A stretch of DNA of 64,000 bases from Psychrobacillus sp032154225 (GTDB taxonomy: Bacteria; Bacillota; Bacilli; Bacillales_A; Planococcaceae), in contig NZ_JALDYF010000002.1 in the NCBI RefSeq assembly GCF_032154225.1, positions 248,001 to 312,000 of the forward strand, written 5' to 3'. The position numbers and the translations under genes were made by a program. The notes under the pieces are model-generated. The model was given only the letters and a program-made list of their open reading frames with translations. It ran no database searches and was not told where the DNA came from. Below are positions 7,411 through 15,601 of the stretch, in pieces. Position 1 is the first letter of the stretch, and each line of letters begins with the position of its first letter.

Positions 7411-8850
7411 TCAATGATTAGTATTGGATGGATAAAACCAAGCGCGGTATAGTGATTGGATACCCGTAACGATATCTTCACTGCTTAGTCCACCAAAACC
7501 AATTTGAATCATTGACGCCTCAGCTTGGCTTTGCTTCTCCCAGAATGGGGATACTGCGTAAACTTTAACTCCATGATCGGCTGCAGCTCTAATTAACTCT
7601 TCTTCAATCATACCGTTATGTACACGCAATAAAATGTGGAGTCCAGCATTCTGTCCGATTATTGTAACCTGTTCACCCATTAACTCCTTAATTTTCTCAA
7701 TCAACTGGGATTGCTTTCTATGATATACTTTCCGCATTTTACGAATGTGGGCTTCCCAATGTCCATTTCTCATGAATAGTTCTAGTGTCTTCTGATGAAA
7801 CCATGATACCGTTTGATCATATAATCGATAGCCTTGTTTTTTATAGAGCTCCAGTAATTTTGGAGGCAGTATCATATAAGCAATACGTAGTGATGGAAGA
7901 AGGCATTTAGAGAAGGTTCCTAGATAGACAGTGTGGTTATTCGTATCCAAACTCTGAAGGGAAGGAATTGGTTTTCCGACATATCTAAACTCGCTGTCAT
8001 AGTCATCTTCAATAATGATTCCATCGTGATCTGCCGCCCATTTAAGTAATTGCATTCTCTTGGCAATCGGCATGACCATTCCGTATGGAAACTGATGAGA
8101 TGGTGTAATATAGACAATACTTGATTTGCTCTCATATAAGTTCTGAATGTTAAGTCCATCCTTTTCTAAAGGAATGGGATTGATTTGGAATCCGTTATGA
8201 CGAAATACCTTTCGAACCACATCATATCCTGGTTCCTCCATTGCGATACTGTTGCTATCAGTACTCATCAACGCCGAAAGTAAGCTAAGCAGATATTGAA
8301 TGCCTGCTCCAATAATGATTTGATCAGCCGAGCAATTTACACCCCTCGAATCATACAAATATTTAGCGATTTCAACACGAAGTCCATGCTCCCCCTGAGA
8401 ATCACCATAAGAGAACAGTTCCACATGCTCGGGTTGTGAGCATTGATTGGATAGCTTGCGCCAAGTAGCAAGTGGAAAGTGTTCATTATCCACATCGCCG
8501 TACCGAAAATCATATTGAATCTTTGGATTCGTAGCGACTACTTGTTTGCTAACCTCTAAAGGTTTCCTTTTATTTGGATACGGCAAAGGCAACTTATCGA
8601 GTTCCAATTCAATTACATATAAACCGCTTCTCGGCTTACTTTGAACATAGCCTTCGTCTATCAACTTATGATAAGCCGATTCTACTGTATTACGGCTAAT
8701 ATGAAGATGAGATGACAGCGAACGGATAGAAGGCAATCGTGTCTTAGCAGTAAGTTTGCCTCTAATAATATCTTTTTTTATGTGTTGATATAGTTGGAAA
8801 TACAAAGGTTCTCCGGACTTTCCTTCCAGTAATAAAGTAATATCGATCAT
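7411..8850 (-). CDS. MocR/PdxR-type transcription regulator (GntR HTH + aminotransferase fold)
   Basis: A chimeric regulator: an N-terminal GntR winged helix (about 15-80, LPSIRSLSSHLHISRNTV) binds DNA, and a class I aminotransferase-like domain (about 110-470) binds pyridoxal phosphate as effector. The Schiff-base lysine is K315 in GTFSKCLLPSLR, and the PLP-pyridine aspartate sits in IIEDDYDSEFRY. Length (479) is normal. The start is firm, with AGGAGG five bases upstream. It is divergent from an LLM oxidoreductase 512 bp away; MocR proteins commonly regulate the divergent neighbour, so that gene is the likely target. Other MocR members sense GABA, taurine or PLP; the effector here is unknown. 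Confidence 0.9.
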   Translation of the reverse strand: MIDITLLLEGKSGEPLYFQLYQHIKKDIIRGKLTAKTRLPSIRSLSSHLHISRNTVESAYHKLIDEGYVQSKPRSGLYVIELELDKLPLPYPNKRKPLEVSKQVVATNPKIQYDFRYGDVDNEHFPLATWRKLSNQCSQPEHVELFSYGDSQGEHGLRVEIAKYLYDSRGVNCSADQIIIGAGIQYLLSLLSALMSTDSNSIAMEEPGYDVVRKVFRHNGFQINPIPLEKDGLNIQNLYESKSSIVYITPSHQFPYGMVMPIAKRMQLLKWAADHDGIIIEDDYDSEFRYVGKPIPSLQSLDTNNHTVYLGTFSKCLLPSLRIAYMILPPKLLELYKKQGYRLYDQTVSWFHQKTLELFMRNGHWEAHIRKMRKVYHRKQSQLIEKIKELMGEQVTIIGQNAGLHILLRVHNGMIEEELIRAAADHGVKVYAVSPFWEKQSQAEASMIQIGFGGLSSEDIVTGIQSLYRAWFYPSNTNH

Positions 8851-9362
8851 GATATCCTCCTAATAATCTAATCTGACCCTATAAATATGTTTAGAATTGC
8901 CACTATTTTTAGAGTCAGTTGGTGTTTACAATTATATCACTGTCAGTCAAATATACGACTATAGGCTATTCTCCTTTATTAATAGAAGGGGGAATGAGAA
9001 AGAGAATTCACACTAAAGGATTATTCTAACCCATTCTTTACTTGCATTACTAAAGATACAAGAAGTGTGGTCAACTTTTGGCATTTAATTTTGGTATGGA
9101 TTATGGATACCGAGGACAATGTGCTAAATCAAAATTACTGTGAACTCATTTTCTATTTAGCGTATTTCCAGTAGACCATTTAAGTTTTAGGAGTATATTC
9201 TTCTATAGTATTTTGAAATGTGTAGTGAGCACAACTATCCTTTTTTGTAAGTCGTATATCAGTTTTTGGTTTGGGATTCTTTCATAGATAGTTTTCGATA
9301 GAGGGTAGAGAAGAACTGTATCTGTAGACAGGAAGATACCTATTGTTTAGGAGGAGAATTTA
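8851..9362. promoter_or_regulatory. Divergent regulatory region between the MocR regulator and LLM oxidoreductase
   Basis: 512 bp without a convincing gene. It holds the inverted repeat at 8873-8918 next to the regulator start and the AGGAGGAG (9349-9356) of the oxidoreductase. The remainder is AT-rich with several stop codons in all frames. I see no riboswitch or terminator in it. Confidence 0.5.
8873..8918. promoter_or_regulatory. Candidate MocR operator (inverted repeat)
   Basis: CTGACCCTATAAATA (8873-8887) and TATTTTTAGAGTCAG (8904-8918) are inverted repeats matching at 13 of 15 positions around a 16-base centre. They begin 23 bp upstream of the regulator start codon. Position and symmetry suit autoregulation or control of the divergent gene. 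Confidence 0.45.
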
Positions 9363-10418
9363 TTGGAAAAAATATCAGGTAATAATGAAACACTTCGTGA
9401 TACAAAGCAACTAGAGTCGTCATTTGGAACCTTCAATGAACATTCTGGCTACCGCCGAATGTTTGCACCCAATAAGCTTACACTTGGAATATTCCTTCCT
9501 ATTAAGTTTTATGCAGGTAGTATGGATGACTTAAAGGGTCAAGCTGAATTGGTGGAAATAATTGATCAACAGAACTTCGCAGCAATTTGGGTAAGAGATG
9601 TGCCATTGTTTGATCCAAATTTTGGAGATGCCGGTCAGGTCTTTGATCCATTTGTTTATTTAGCATATCTTGCTGCAAGAACAAAGAATGTATCTTTGGC
9701 AACAGGCAGTACAATCTTTACGCTACGCCATCCTATCGATTTGGCTAAAGCGGCGTCATCCATTGATGTGCTTTCTGGTGGGCGACTTATCCTTGGGATT
9801 GCTTCAGGTGACCGGGCTATAGAATTTCCTGCGTATGGAATCGATGCTAACCAACGTGATGTTCGGTTTCGGAAGACGGTTGGGTTTTTCCGTAACCTCA
9901 TTCGATTTCAGCGACCATCAATTCTATCAACTCTCGGACAAGTTGAGGGGGTAGAAATTCTTCCAAAACCAATAACAGGTGATATTCCGCTCATAGTTAC
10001 AGGATCCAGCCGACAATCTGTCGAATGGATCGCGGAGAATAGCGACGGGTGGCTCACATATCCCGGCGTGACAGCAAATGCGTCTGGCCCCCAGAGACTT
10101 TCGGAAAAGATTGGCTCTTGGCGTGAAAAAATACCCGGTGGGAAATTCAAGCCCCATATGACTAACGAATGGATTGATCTTGTGGAAGATCCAGATTATC
10201 CTAGAACACCAATCCGAGACGGATATATTTTACGGACAGGTCGTAAAGGTCTGATTCAACTTTTGGAAGAATGGCAAGCAGCAGGAGTCAATCATGCTGC
10301 TTTAGGTATTCAATTTTCTAGTAGACCTTCTGCTGAAGTGATTCAGGAGTTAGCAGAGGAAGTGCTCCCGTTCTTCCCGACTCATGCTGGGCCCAATCCA
10401 CTTAACACTAAATGGTAG
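9363..10418 (+). CDS. LLM-class (bacterial luciferase-like) flavin/F420 oxidoreductase
   Basis: A 351-residue protein with the TIM-barrel luciferase-like fold. Family features are the start of the barrel (KLTLGIFLPI, residues 38-47), the FDPFVYLAYLAARTKN segment, LATGSTIFTLRHP, and the flavin-site region SGGRLILGIASGD. The substrate cannot be deduced. Initiation is at a TTG six bases after a strong AGGAGGAG. Third-position and local G+C look higher than in neighbours, especially around 10010-10160, which suggests transfer. The gene is divergent from a MocR regulator and followed by a hairpin, so the two form an isolated pair. Confidence 0.85.
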   Translation: MEKISGNNETLRDTKQLESSFGTFNEHSGYRRMFAPNKLTLGIFLPIKFYAGSMDDLKGQAELVEIIDQQNFAAIWVRDVPLFDPNFGDAGQVFDPFVYLAYLAARTKNVSLATGSTIFTLRHPIDLAKAASSIDVLSGGRLILGIASGDRAIEFPAYGIDANQRDVRFRKTVGFFRNLIRFQRPSILSTLGQVEGVEILPKPITGDIPLIVTGSSRQSVEWIAENSDGWLTYPGVTANASGPQRLSEKIGSWREKIPGGKFKPHMTNEWIDLVEDPDYPRTPIRDGYILRTGRKGLIQLLEEWQAAGVNHAALGIQFSSRPSAEVIQELAEEVLPFFPTHAGPNPLNTKW

Positions 10419-10776
10419 CCTATGTGTAATCAGTGATAACTCAATCTCTTTGACAACTTTCGTGTACTCTATTGTATAAGGAAGTTGCTGTATGATGGAA
10501 TGACAATTGATACTTATATTAGTATGCAGAAATCGCCAACTGGGTAAATAGCATTTCGATTGTAATTAATATACCTTTTATCGGGAATTAAGGTATATTT
10601 ACTAATTATATGGTTTGCAAAAGAGAATTCTATATTTATAATAGCAGAACCCATTTTGATTAATCTTTGTTCAAATGGGTTCCTTGTTGTTACAGTGAAA
10701 GCCGGAAGTCTTTACTTTAAAGTGGGATTATTTAACTGCGCCGACAAACTTGCGTATTTTAAAAAAACTTGGAGCA
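10419..10776. other. Intergenic region with orphan promoter-like sequence and hairpins
   Basis: 358 bp without a supported gene, between the LLM gene and the convergent rarA. It holds TTGACA (10450-10455) with TGTATA 17 bases on (10473-10478), and a 15-codon frame from ATG 10500 to a stop at 10547 that may be a gene remnant. It also holds a perfect 10-bp hairpin (AATATACCTT with AAGGTATATT, about 10568-10600) and the terminator-like hairpin 10647-10682. Confidence 0.4.
10647..10690 (+). terminator. Terminator-like hairpin after the LLM gene
   Basis: GAACCCATTTTGA (10647-10659) pairs with TCAAATGGGTTC (10671-10682), followed by CTTGTTGTT. It would end transcripts of the LLM gene or of the orphan promoter upstream. 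Confidence 0.55.
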
Positions 10777-12060
10777 TTATTCTATTTTGAATGTTTCTAA
10801 ACGGTGATAAATCGCGGAAAGCCTTCTTTCTTCCCCTGCGTCAATAGGAGTATAAAACTTTGTTCCAACCAATTTATCAGGAAGATAAGTTTGCTTCACC
10901 CAACCGCCAAACGTACCTACTTTATGATTATGCGGATAAACATAACCACCATGTCCAAGCTCCGCAGCACCAGCGTAGTGCGTATCTTTTAAATGCTTTG
11001 GAATTTCGCCAGTTTTTCCTTGATGAATACTGGCGATTGCTTCATCCAATGCAGTGTAGGCGGAATTAGATTTCTCAGATAAGCACATTAGTACGATGGC
11101 ATTTGCTAAAGGGATTCGTGCTTCTGGAAGACCAAGTCTTTCAGCAGATTGGATAGCAGCGAGTACTTGAGGACCAACAGCAGGATTTGCAAGTCCAATA
11201 TCTTCATACGCCATGACGAGCAGTCTTCTAGACACAGCTACTAAATCACCATTTTCAAGCAAATGTGCCAAGTAATAAAGCGCAGCATCCGTATCACTTC
11301 CACGCACGGATTTTTGTAATGCAGATAAAAGATTATAAAAATGAGAGCCTTTTTTATCTCCAAATACACCAACCCTGTCGATAAGGCTATTTAAAATAGA
11401 ATCATCTACTCTAGTAATACCATCTTCTTCAAAACTAGCGAAAATAGTAGATTCAAGTAATGTTAATGCTTTTCTAGCATCGCCATTTGCAGCATCCGCT
11501 ATTTTTAAGCGCTGTTCATCAGAAATCTCGATCGGTACTTTTCCTAGGCCTTTTTCGTTGTCGGATAAGGCTCTTTGTAGCAGCATGTCGATATCTTCTG
11601 TTGTTAATCGTTTTAATTGTTTAATTTCTCCGCAACGAGAACGGATAGCGGGATTGACATCGTGAAATGGATTTTCCGTAGTAGCTCCAATTAATATAAT
11701 CGAGCCGTTTTCTACATGTGGTAATAATGTGTCCTGCTGTAATTTATTAAAACGATGGATTTCATCCAAAAATAAAATGACTTTCCCACTAATTCTTGCA
11801 TCCGCAACGACGTCTTCTACATCTTTTTTCCCCGCTTTCGTTGCGTTTAGTGCAACAAAAGGCAGCTTAGTCGTACCAGCAATAGCGAAAGCAAGGGAAG
11901 TTTTTCCAACACCAGGATCTCCGTATAAAAGCATGGAAGGAACATGTCCATTTTTAATCATCTTATATAGAGCAGTGTCGCTGCCGATGACATGTAGCTG
12001 TCCGGCAATTTCATCTATTGTTTGAGGTCTCATACGATATGCTAAAGGTTCATTGCTCAA
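10777..12060 (-). CDS. rarA: Replication-associated recombination protein RarA (MgsA family)
   Basis: An AAA+ ATPase related to clamp loaders that acts at stalled replication forks and single-stranded gaps. The 427-residue product shows Walker A GDPGVGKTSLA, Walker B LFLDEIHRFN, sensor ATTENP and the C-terminal tetramerisation region with the conserved HGGYVYPHN motif. The start is taken as the TTG at 12060, six bases after AGGAGTG; the in-frame ATG at 12081 lies before that site. It corresponds to B. subtilis yrvN/rarA and is divergent from cymR. Confidence 0.93.
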   Translation of the reverse strand: MSNEPLAYRMRPQTIDEIAGQLHVIGSDTALYKMIKNGHVPSMLLYGDPGVGKTSLAFAIAGTTKLPFVALNATKAGKKDVEDVVADARISGKVILFLDEIHRFNKLQQDTLLPHVENGSIILIGATTENPFHDVNPAIRSRCGEIKQLKRLTTEDIDMLLQRALSDNEKGLGKVPIEISDEQRLKIADAANGDARKALTLLESTIFASFEEDGITRVDDSILNSLIDRVGVFGDKKGSHFYNLLSALQKSVRGSDTDAALYYLAHLLENGDLVAVSRRLLVMAYEDIGLANPAVGPQVLAAIQSAERLGLPEARIPLANAIVLMCLSEKSNSAYTALDEAIASIHQGKTGEIPKHLKDTHYAGAAELGHGGYVYPHNHKVGTFGGWVKQTYLPDKLVGTKFYTPIDAGEERRLSAIYHRLETFKIE

Positions 12061-12197
12061 AAAAATCACTCCTATGTTCAAACGTTTGTTCTTTTATTAT
12101 AACGGAGTTTGGCGAAAAAGTCATTTTGAAGTCGTTCAAGCCTGTAATTATGCTATACTTATGAAAGAATTTTTTACTAATCAATGAGGTGAATAAA

Positions 12198-12620
12198 TTG
12201 AAAATATCGACGAAAGGACGCTACGGGTTAACAATTATGATAGCGCTCGGAAAACAGTTTGGAGAAGGACCGATAGCTCTTCGCCAAATAGCGGCTGACC
12301 ATGATTTGTCGGAAGCGTATTTAGAACAAATTGTTTCTCCTTTAAGGAACGCAGGACTCGTGAAAAGCGTCAGAGGAGCATACGGTGGGTATATGCTTGC
12401 CAAAGAACCAAATTTATTAACTGCTGGGGATGTTATTCGTGTATTAGAAGGTCCAATTCAACCAGTTGAAGGAATTGAAAATGAAGAGCCGCCACAGCGA
12501 GAGCTTTGGATGCGTATTCGTGATGCGGTTAAAGATGTACTTGATACGACAACAATTGAAGATTTAGCTCAATTTACAGAAGAAAATCCAGATAATGCTG
12601 GATATATGTTCTATATATAA
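12198..12620 (+). CDS. cymR: Rrf2-family cysteine metabolism repressor CymR
   Basis: A 140-residue winged-helix repressor. In B. subtilis CymR with CysK represses cystine uptake and cysteine synthesis genes when cysteine is plentiful. Residues 1-60 hold the Rrf2 HTH (MKISTKGRYGLTIM, then LSEAYLEQIVSPLRNAGLV), and the RGAYGGY wing is intact. No Fe-S cysteines are present, as expected for CymR. The start is the TTG at 12198, six bases after GAGGTG, and matches the B. subtilis N-terminus. It is followed closely by yrvO, coupling sulfur sensing to cysteine desulfuration. Confidence 0.92.
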   Translation: MKISTKGRYGLTIMIALGKQFGEGPIALRQIAADHDLSEAYLEQIVSPLRNAGLVKSVRGAYGGYMLAKEPNLLTAGDVIRVLEGPIQPVEGIENEEPPQRELWMRIRDAVKDVLDTTTIEDLAQFTEENPDNAGYMFYI

Positions 12621-12630
12621 GGAGTTTACA

Positions 12631-13764
12631 ATGACTAGAATTTATTTAGATCATGCTGCTACAACGCCAATGGCAAAAGAAGTAATTCAATTATACACAG
12701 AAGAAATGAATGCGGAATTCGGGAATGCATCGAGTATCCACCAAACGGGACGACGTGCGAGAAAAAAACTTGATAATGCAAGAAATATACTCGCGGCAAG
12801 TATTGCTGCACATGAAACAGAAATAACGATTACAAGCGGTGGGACGGAAGCTGATAATTACGCAATTTTCGGTACTGCTTATGCGCGAGTAAATGATGGG
12901 CGACATATCATAACTACTCAAATTGAACATCATGCGGTTTTACATGCTTGTGAACAATTAGAACGAGAAGGCTTTGACGTAACATATCTGCCGGTGAACC
13001 AAAATGGGGTTATCGATATCAATGACTTGAAAAATTCATTAAGAGAAGATACTATTTTAGTTTCCGTCATGTATGGAAATAATGAAGTTGGGTCGATTCA
13101 ACCTATTCGTGAGATCGGTGCTCTATTAAAAGATCATCCTGCATATTTTCATACGGATGCGGTGCAAGCATATGGCAGCATTTCATTAGATGTGAATGAG
13201 TTACAAGTCGATTTGTTAAGTGTTTCAAGTCATAAGATTAATGGACCAAAAGGGATTGGCTTTTTATATCAACGTAAAGGGCTGTTGTTGAAACCATTAT
13301 TTTATGGTGGGCAGCAAGAAAGAAAAAAACGTGCAGGTACAGAAAATGTTCCAGCTATCGTGGCTTTTGCAAAAGCAGTCGAGATAAAACAACAGAACAT
13401 GGAACAAAGCATTGGTTATTTTCAACAATTAAAACAACTATTTTTGGAGCGGTTGAAGGAACAAGGAGTTCCTTTTAAAGTGAATGGCCAAGTAGAAGTA
13501 TCTTTGCCGCATGTTGTGAATATTAGTATTCCTAAAACGGATATTGAAACGTTTTTAGTGCAATTAGATCTTGCGGGAATTGATGCATCAAGTGGAAGTG
13601 CTTGTACTGCTGGTTCTATTGATCCTTCACATGTTTTAGTTGCAATGTTCGGGGAAAATACACCAGAGCTTAGAAATTCCATTCGATTTAGTTTTGGTAT
13701 AAGTAATACAGAGCAGCAAGCAATAGAGGCTGCACAGAAAATAAGCAAAATTATTCTAAAGTAA
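12631..13764 (+). CDS. yrvO: Cysteine desulfurase (IscS/NifS class, YrvO-like)
   Basis: A PLP enzyme that takes sulfur from L-cysteine, forming a persulfide and alanine. The 377-residue protein shows the PLP lysine K202 in SSHKINGPKG and the persulfide cysteine C325 in SSGSACTAG. The start at 12631 follows TAAGGAG ten bases after the cymR stop; an in-frame start at 12595 would overlap cymR and lacks a ribosome site. It lies directly before mnmA, so the likely main job is sulfur supply for 2-thiouridine in tRNA, as shown for the B. subtilis YrvO-MnmA pair. Confidence 0.93.
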   Translation: MTRIYLDHAATTPMAKEVIQLYTEEMNAEFGNASSIHQTGRRARKKLDNARNILAASIAAHETEITITSGGTEADNYAIFGTAYARVNDGRHIITTQIEHHAVLHACEQLEREGFDVTYLPVNQNGVIDINDLKNSLREDTILVSVMYGNNEVGSIQPIREIGALLKDHPAYFHTDAVQAYGSISLDVNELQVDLLSVSSHKINGPKGIGFLYQRKGLLLKPLFYGGQQERKKRAGTENVPAIVAFAKAVEIKQQNMEQSIGYFQQLKQLFLERLKEQGVPFKVNGQVEVSLPHVVNISIPKTDIETFLVQLDLAGIDASSGSACTAGSIDPSHVLVAMFGENTPELRNSIRFSFGISNTEQQAIEAAQKISKIILK

Positions 13765-13793
13765 TGATGAATAATTGAAAAGAGTGATATTAT

Positions 13794-14906
13794 ATGAAGA
13801 AAAAAGAAGATACTCGTGTCGTTATTGGTATGTCAGGTGGCGTGGATTCATCGGTTGCAGCGTATTTATTGAAAGAACAAGGATACGATGTTATCGGTAT
13901 TTTCATGAAAAACTGGGATGATACGGACGAATTTGGCGTTTGTACAGCTACAGATGATTATGAAGATGTTATTAAAGTATGCAATCAAATCGGAATCCCA
14001 TATTATGCTGTCAATTTTGAAAAACAATATTGGGATAAAGTATTTACGTACTTTTTAGAAGAATATAAGGCTGGTAGAACACCAAATCCAGATGTTATGT
14101 GCAATAAAGAAATTAAATTTAAAGCATTTTTAGAGCATGCTTTAGCACTTGGTGCGGACTATTTAGCGACAGGACATTATGCACAAGTAGAGGTAAGAGA
14201 TGGTCAAACACGTATGCTTCGAGGGAATGACACGAATAAAGATCAAACGTATTTCTTAAACCAATTAAACCAAGAACAATTAGAAAAAGTAATGTTCCCA
14301 ATTGGTAATATTGAAAAGAAACGAGTGCGAGAAATTGCATTGGAACAAGGGCTTGCAACAGCGACTAAAAAGGATTCAACTGGAATTTGTTTCATCGGTG
14401 AAAGAAACTTCAAAGAATTTTTAAGTCAGTATTTGCCCGCGAAAAAAGGTGTAATGGAAACGATGGACGGCAAGCCAATGGGATCGCATGATGGTCTAAT
14501 GTATTACACAATTGGTCAACGACATGGTCTAGGAATTGGTGGAGCAGGAGATCCATGGTTTGTTATCGGCAAAGATTTAAAAAGAAATGTATTATTAGTT
14601 GGTCAAAACATCGATAATGATGCTCTTTATTCAACGAGTCTTACTGCAACAGATTTATCTTTCACAACAACTTTGGATCACCCGAAAAGTTTTGATTGCA
14701 CAGCTAAATTTAGATATCGCCAAGAAGATGTTGGTGTTCATGTAGAAATGATTTCGGAAACGAAAGTGTCTGTAACATTTGATAAACCTGTGCGCGCCAT
14801 TACTCCTGGACAAGCAGTAGTTTTTTATCAAGGAGACGAATGTCTAGGCGGAGCTACCATTGATGAAGTATTTAAAGATGGACTAAAACTAGATTACGTT
14901 GGTTAA
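13794..14906 (+). CDS. mnmA: tRNA-specific 2-thiouridylase
   Basis: Thiolates U34 of tRNA-Lys, -Glu and -Gln to 2-thiouridine, using ATP to adenylate the base and persulfide sulfur from a desulfurase. The 370-residue protein has the PP-loop SGGVDSS at 14-20 and the two catalytic cysteines at C103 (PDVMCNKE) and C199 (STGICFIGE). A C-terminal beta-barrel completes it. It follows yrvO by 29 bp. Confidence 0.96.
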   Translation: MKKKEDTRVVIGMSGGVDSSVAAYLLKEQGYDVIGIFMKNWDDTDEFGVCTATDDYEDVIKVCNQIGIPYYAVNFEKQYWDKVFTYFLEEYKAGRTPNPDVMCNKEIKFKAFLEHALALGADYLATGHYAQVEVRDGQTRMLRGNDTNKDQTYFLNQLNQEQLEKVMFPIGNIEKKRVREIALEQGLATATKKDSTGICFIGERNFKEFLSQYLPAKKGVMETMDGKPMGSHDGLMYYTIGQRHGLGIGGAGDPWFVIGKDLKRNVLLVGQNIDNDALYSTSLTATDLSFTTTLDHPKSFDCTAKFRYRQEDVGVHVEMISETKVSVTFDKPVRAITPGQAVVFYQGDECLGGATIDEVFKDGLKLDYVG

Positions 14907-14920
14907 TTGGAGGAAATAAA

Positions 14921-15577
14921 GTGAATTATAACGAACTAGGTATTCAAGCAATCCAAGAAGAGGATTATGAAAAAGCAGCCGAATTATTTACAAAGGCGAT
15001 TGAAGAAAATCCAGAGGAAGCAATTGGCTATATTAACTTTGGAAATCTTTTATCATCGATGAATGAAAATGATCGTGCAGAAAGATTCCTTCAAAAAGCG
15101 ATTGTATTAGATGAAAATGCAGCGACAGCTTATTATAGTCTAGCGAATTTATACTATAATGCAGAGCGTTTTGAAGAAGCGGCTAAATTATATGAAAAGG
15201 CTATTTCTAACGGGATTGAGGGAGCAGATGCTTACTTTATGTTAGGAAAAAGCTTTGAGAAAAGTGGTCAAACAAAACTTTCTCTTCCATACTTACAAAG
15301 AGCGTATGAACTAGAACCATCAGACATCCAAATAAAGCTGACGTATGCAATTGCACTTGCTAGCTTTGAGATGTTCAATGAAGCAGAACCGATTTTAAAA
15401 GAAATTTTAGAAGCAGATAAAGAAAATGCAGATGCACATTATAACTTAGGTGTTTTATATGCGGTTTCTACAACAAATACGGATGCTGCGTTATTTCACT
15501 TAAAAGAAGCATTTACGATTCAACCAAGCTATGACCAAGCAAGATATGTGTATGATATGATTTCACTTCGCAGTTAA
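14921..15577 (+). CDS. yrrB: TPR-repeat protein (YrrB-like)
   Basis: A 218-residue protein built almost wholly of tetratricopeptide repeats, about six 34-residue units with the usual A/G/Y/A/P pattern (for example AAELFTKAIEENPEE and LPYLQRAYELEPSD). TPR solenoids mediate protein-protein contact; no catalytic motif is present. Initiation is at GTG 14921 with TTGGAGG upstream, 14 bp after mnmA. B. subtilis has the same mnmA-yrrB-recD2 order, so it is likely an adaptor for the flanking tRNA-thiolation or helicase genes, but the partner is unknown. Confidence 0.85.
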   Translation: MNYNELGIQAIQEEDYEKAAELFTKAIEENPEEAIGYINFGNLLSSMNENDRAERFLQKAIVLDENAATAYYSLANLYYNAERFEEAAKLYEKAISNGIEGADAYFMLGKSFEKSGQTKLSLPYLQRAYELEPSDIQIKLTYAIALASFEMFNEAEPILKEILEADKENADAHYNLGVLYAVSTTNTDAALFHLKEAFTIQPSYDQARYVYDMISLRS

Positions 15578-15601
15578 CCACTTTAGGAGGCGGTAGGTAA
15601 A

